Shown: positions 22,069 through 24,443 of the stretch, in pieces | Numbering within the stretch: position 1 is the stretch's first letter | How the letters are laid out: the number at the start of each line of letters is the position of its first letter | Origin: Dehalococcoidales bacterium | GTDB taxonomy: Bacteria; Chloroflexota; Dehalococcoidia; Dehalococcoidales; UBA2162 | DNA length: 24,443 bases | Assembly (NCBI GenBank): GCA_016932435.1 | Contig: JAFGCW010000008.1 | Location: 1 to 24,443 of the forward strand | Reading direction: 5' to 3' | Made by a program: the position numbers and the translations under genes | Notes under the pieces: model-generated | The model's input: the letters and a program-made list of their open reading frames with translations, nothing else | Told to the model about the DNA's origin: nothing | Databases searched by the model: none

Positions 22069-22087
22069 TTTTAGAATGAAGCTAAAA
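22069..22087 (+). promoter_or_regulatory. Hairpin just upstream of the SD of the 22106 gene
   Basis: TTTTAG, loop AATGAAG, CTAAAA: a 6-bp stem with a 7-nt loop beginning AAT, in the same position as the hairpins at 14399 and 19612 but with unrelated stem sequence. Confidence 0.4.
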
Positions 22088-22105
22088 AAATTCAGGAGGT
22101 GATAA

Positions 22106-23962
22106 ATGATAAAAAGAATTGTTTGGTTGCTGGTTAGCTGCCTTATGGTACTTACCCTTGTATTATCTTCGTGCGAATCCAAAACTGATACCGGCGGTAC
22201 CGTCACTACCGAGGATACGGGGCAGACGGTAACTGTTGGTGGTGGTGATGAAACAAGAGAGGAGCCGTCAAAACCTTCGGTTACCGTCGATCCTGACAAA
22301 CCAAGGTACGGTGGCAGACTGGTAATTCTTACCGGATCGGATATTACGAACTGGAACGTCGCTTCCGGTGCCTGCCAGTGGCCTTCTCAGGACGGTTACG
22401 TTCTCGAGCAAATCCTCGGTATACAAAGAGAAAAAGGTCTGGCCGGAACAGGTGAGACCGATTATTCCCAGGGTGTAACCGATTACCGGTGGCTTGGCGG
22501 ACATTTAGCCGAGAGCTGGGAAAACCCGGCTGTTGGTGTCTGGATACTCAATATCCGACAGGGTGTGCACTGGGCGTATGATGCGGAGTTCGAGGCTTCA
22601 GCCCTGGTCGGTGGACGAGAGATGACGGCAGAGGATGTTGCTTACAGTCTTGAATACATGAGAGATACACCCTTAACCTGTACAAACTGTAATGAGCCTT
22701 CCTTGATACAGAATATGACGGTAGAACGGACCGGCGAATGGCAAATCACGGTAAATACACCGGTAGCTGCCGGTACCGGGTACCTGTGGTTGATGGGTGG
22801 CGGTGGCGCCCAGTACGTATGGGCGAAGGACTTCCTTGAAGCTGGATATGGAAAAAGTAACAACTGGTATGATACTGTCGGAACGGGACCGTATATACTG
22901 AAAGACTACGTTACTTCCAGTGCTGCCAAGTATGTCAAGAATGAAAATTACTGGCAAACCAATCCGATTGGTCCCGGAATGGGAGACGAGCTTCCCTACA
23001 TAGAAAGTATCGGTTACCAGATAATCCCTGACCAGTCGACAAGACATGCTGCTCTCAGAACAGGGAGGGCTGACTGGTCATCGATCGATCTACTCACCAT
23101 TGAAGACTTCGATACCATCCAGGGGACCAATCCGGAGATTGAGTATGTACAGACTATAACCCCGCCGATGCAGGTTTCCGGAAGGGTCGATCTTGACGGA
23201 CCTTTTTCTGATGTAAGAGTCAGGAGAGCAATGATGCTTGCCATCGACCATCCGACGATAGTCAGGGATCTTTACGATGGGAAAGCAGAACTGATAGACA
23301 GTCCGGCGAGGAAATGGTATACAACAATCCATACCCCGCTTGAAGAACTACCGACAGAAACACAGGAACTTTATGGATACTATCCGGACAAAGCCAGGCA
23401 ACTGCTGACTGAAGCTGGATACCCGGACGGCTTCAAGATAAAGATGAACATGCAGAACAATCCAACCTCCGAGCAGGCCGGGTCTATCATTAAGGAATAC
23501 TGGGCCGATGTCGGTATCGATGTGGACCTCGTGGTTCTCGAACCTACCATATTCATCGGCATGTGGGTAGGCCACCAGGCAGAAGACCTGATGCTGAATG
23601 CGTGGGCTGGTGGTGACGGCGCTCTGTACGTCAGGTACAGTCTTGGTTACTACCGCGGACCTAACATATTCAACTTGAGTCACACCAATGATCCTCCGGG
23701 AACGGACCCGATAATCGAAGCCGCGTATAAAAAGCAGGAACAGTATGTAATGGTAAACTACCCGGAGGCTGACAGGGTAACCAAGGAAGCCTTTGTGTAT
23801 TGTCTCGGACAGGCATTCAATCTTCAGATGCCGGCTCCATGGTCATACCGCGTATGGCAGCCATGGGTGAGGAATTACTACGGCGAAGGACCTACCAAGT
23901 TCTGGCTTCCTTATGCCTGGCTTGATCTTGATATGAAAGAGAGTATGACAGGCCGGACGTAG
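22106..23962 (+). CDS. ABC transporter family-5 substrate-binding lipoprotein, 618 aa
   Basis: The signal peptide is MIKRIVWLLVSCLMVLTLVLSS-C (Cys23). The linker TDTGGTVTTEDTGQTVTVGG is almost that of the 19660 protein. The mature domain starts RYGGRLVILTGSDITNWN, so the presumed ligand-contacting opening differs from the STTTSPTVWN of its paralogs. Later landmarks are HLAESWENPAVGVWILNIRQGVHW, VRRAMMLAIDHPTIVRDLY and ARQLLTEAGYPDGFK. Identity to the 19660 protein is clearly lower (about 60% by eye), strongest in the signal, linker and C-terminus (APWSYRVWQPWVRNYYGEG). This suggests a different or broadened ligand. ATG at 22106 follows AGGAGGTGATAA. Second complete unit of the tandem array. 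Confidence 0.92.
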   Translation: MIKRIVWLLVSCLMVLTLVLSSCESKTDTGGTVTTEDTGQTVTVGGGDETREEPSKPSVTVDPDKPRYGGRLVILTGSDITNWNVASGACQWPSQDGYVLEQILGIQREKGLAGTGETDYSQGVTDYRWLGGHLAESWENPAVGVWILNIRQGVHWAYDAEFEASALVGGREMTAEDVAYSLEYMRDTPLTCTNCNEPSLIQNMTVERTGEWQITVNTPVAAGTGYLWLMGGGGAQYVWAKDFLEAGYGKSNNWYDTVGTGPYILKDYVTSSAAKYVKNENYWQTNPIGPGMGDELPYIESIGYQIIPDQSTRHAALRTGRADWSSIDLLTIEDFDTIQGTNPEIEYVQTITPPMQVSGRVDLDGPFSDVRVRRAMMLAIDHPTIVRDLYDGKAELIDSPARKWYTTIHTPLEELPTETQELYGYYPDKARQLLTEAGYPDGFKIKMNMQNNPTSEQAGSIIKEYWADVGIDVDLVVLEPTIFIGMWVGHQAEDLMLNAWAGGDGALYVRYSLGYYRGPNIFNLSHTNDPPGTDPIIEAAYKKQEQYVMVNYPEADRVTKEAFVYCLGQAFNLQMPAPWSYRVWQPWVRNYYGEGPTKFWLPYAWLDLDMKESMTGRT

Positions 23963-24049
23963 ACATAGGTATAGTGTTTACCTAACAGATCGATACTTGG
24001 TAGAGATGAAAAACGGTTGATCTCGAAACATTATATTGAATAACCAAAA

Positions 24050-24092
24050 AGTACCGGGCGGCGCGTGATAAGTGCCGCCCGGTACTTTTCTT
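24050..24092 (+). terminator. Rho-independent terminator of the 22106 gene
   Basis: AGTACCGGGCGGC (24050-24062) / GCCGCCCGGTACT (24074-24086), a 13-bp perfect stem followed by TTTTC. Confidence 0.92.
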
Positions 24093-24195
24093 CGGCTGAG
24101 TGTAAATTATGTACTTTTCCTTCCATGGTGACATTTTCCCTGAACAGTTACCTGGTGACAAAATCGTAGAACATCAACAGATTCAATGCGAGGTG

Positions 24196-24224
24196 TTGAC
24201 AAGCATGTAAAAAGTGATTACACT
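24196..24224 (+). promoter_or_regulatory. Promoter of a further array unit beyond the window
   Basis: TTGACA (24196-24201), 17-nt spacer, TACACT (24219-24224), then TTTAGCCTAAA. The copy B leader sequence follows almost unchanged. Confidence 0.8.
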
Positions 24225-24307
24225 TTAGCCTAAAATACACCAATTACAACTGAATAAACATTCACCATCTTGAATTCGCTGCTTATTGGGTGGTTATGAA
24301 GATAAAA

Positions 24308-24352
24308 AGGGTACTGTTAGTTGCCGGATAGTACGGTAACTTATGGTACCCT
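24308..24352 (+). promoter_or_regulatory. Leader hairpin 1, copy C
   Basis: The outer stem AGGGTAC/GTACCCT is fully Watson-Crick, where copies A and B have a T-G pair. The inner stem is AGTTGCC (24319-24325) / GGTAACT (24335-24341), with loop GGATAGTAC. Confidence 0.65.
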
Positions 24353-24386
24353 CAACGTTTTTTAAAAGAATATAGATAAGGGAGAA

Positions 24387-24443
24387 GCTGGCCCTGCCGG
24401 GGGAAACCAGGGTGCTGAATGTTGGCAGCTCATATCAGCTTAA
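24387..24443 (+). promoter_or_regulatory. Leader RNA element 2, copy C, cut by window end
   Basis: The first 57 nt of the element (GCTGGCCCTGCCG onward) are identical to copy B. The 3' half and the gene it serves lie outside. A fifth binding-protein gene is expected about 180 nt beyond the window. Confidence 0.7.

Noticed and set aside
1..24443. CRISPR arrays, tRNA or rRNA genes, insertion sequences, prophage genes
   Set aside because: No regularly spaced short repeats, no tRNA-like cloverleaf with a T-loop, and no transposase, integrase or phage protein were seen.

Overview
This is bacterial chromosomal DNA of moderate GC content. It has sigma-70-type promoters with exact TTGACA boxes, GGAGG-type ribosome binding sites, rho-independent terminators and lipoprotein signal peptides. 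The mix of many family-5 solute-binding lipoproteins, uroporphyrinogen-decarboxylase-like (URO-D) proteins, small cupins, an SDR and a TPP enzyme resembles uncultured Chloroflexota of the Dehalococcoidia type. That placement is a guess from gene content, because no taxonomic marker is present.

Layout. Positions 1-2290 hold a small one-helix membrane protein with a terminator, a REP-like palindrome and an unknown lipoprotein. Positions 2289-4074 (+) hold a cysteine-desulfurase-like PLP enzyme and a NifU/IscU-like partner. Positions 4285-9138 (-) look like one five-gene operon, read right to left: cupin, two paralogous URO-D-family proteins, a 3-hydroxyisobutyrate-dehydrogenase-like enzyme and a flavin-reductase-like protein. 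It is divergent from a four-gene (+) cupin operon at 9364-11761, with a perfect palindrome in the shared intergenic region. Positions 12083-24443 hold four orphan family-5 substrate-binding lipoproteins and the leader of a fifth, interrupted by an SDR/TPP-enzyme pair (16485-19107). No permease or ATPase gene is present.

The most interesting material lies in the 5' leaders of the binding-protein genes. All five promoters have TTGACA, a 17-nt spacer and TACAYT. The leaders are long (about 250-450 nt). The three rightmost share (1) a promoter-proximal hairpin with covarying stems and (2) a roughly 120-nt structured element closed by a 12-13 bp stem. This element ends directly at a strong Shine-Dalgarno (SD) sequence, GAGGAGGTG, that is not the SD of the annotated gene. 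That orphan SD sits 112-113 nt upstream of the start codon in three genes. In two of them it is followed at ideal distance by a two-codon start-stop ORF. A diverged copy of the element precedes the 14447 gene, with a compensated closing stem. The 12083 gene has a different leader with an intrinsic terminator inside it. I could not match the element to any riboswitch or ribozyme class I know, so it is a candidate new cis-regulatory RNA family controlling binding-protein paralogs.

Working together (inference): the binding proteins would capture an extracytoplasmic substrate, and the dehydrogenases, TPP enzyme, URO-D-like proteins and cupins would process it. The substrate cannot be named from sequence. 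Three of the enzymes carry Pro- or Pro/Gly-rich insertions that the usual family members lack.
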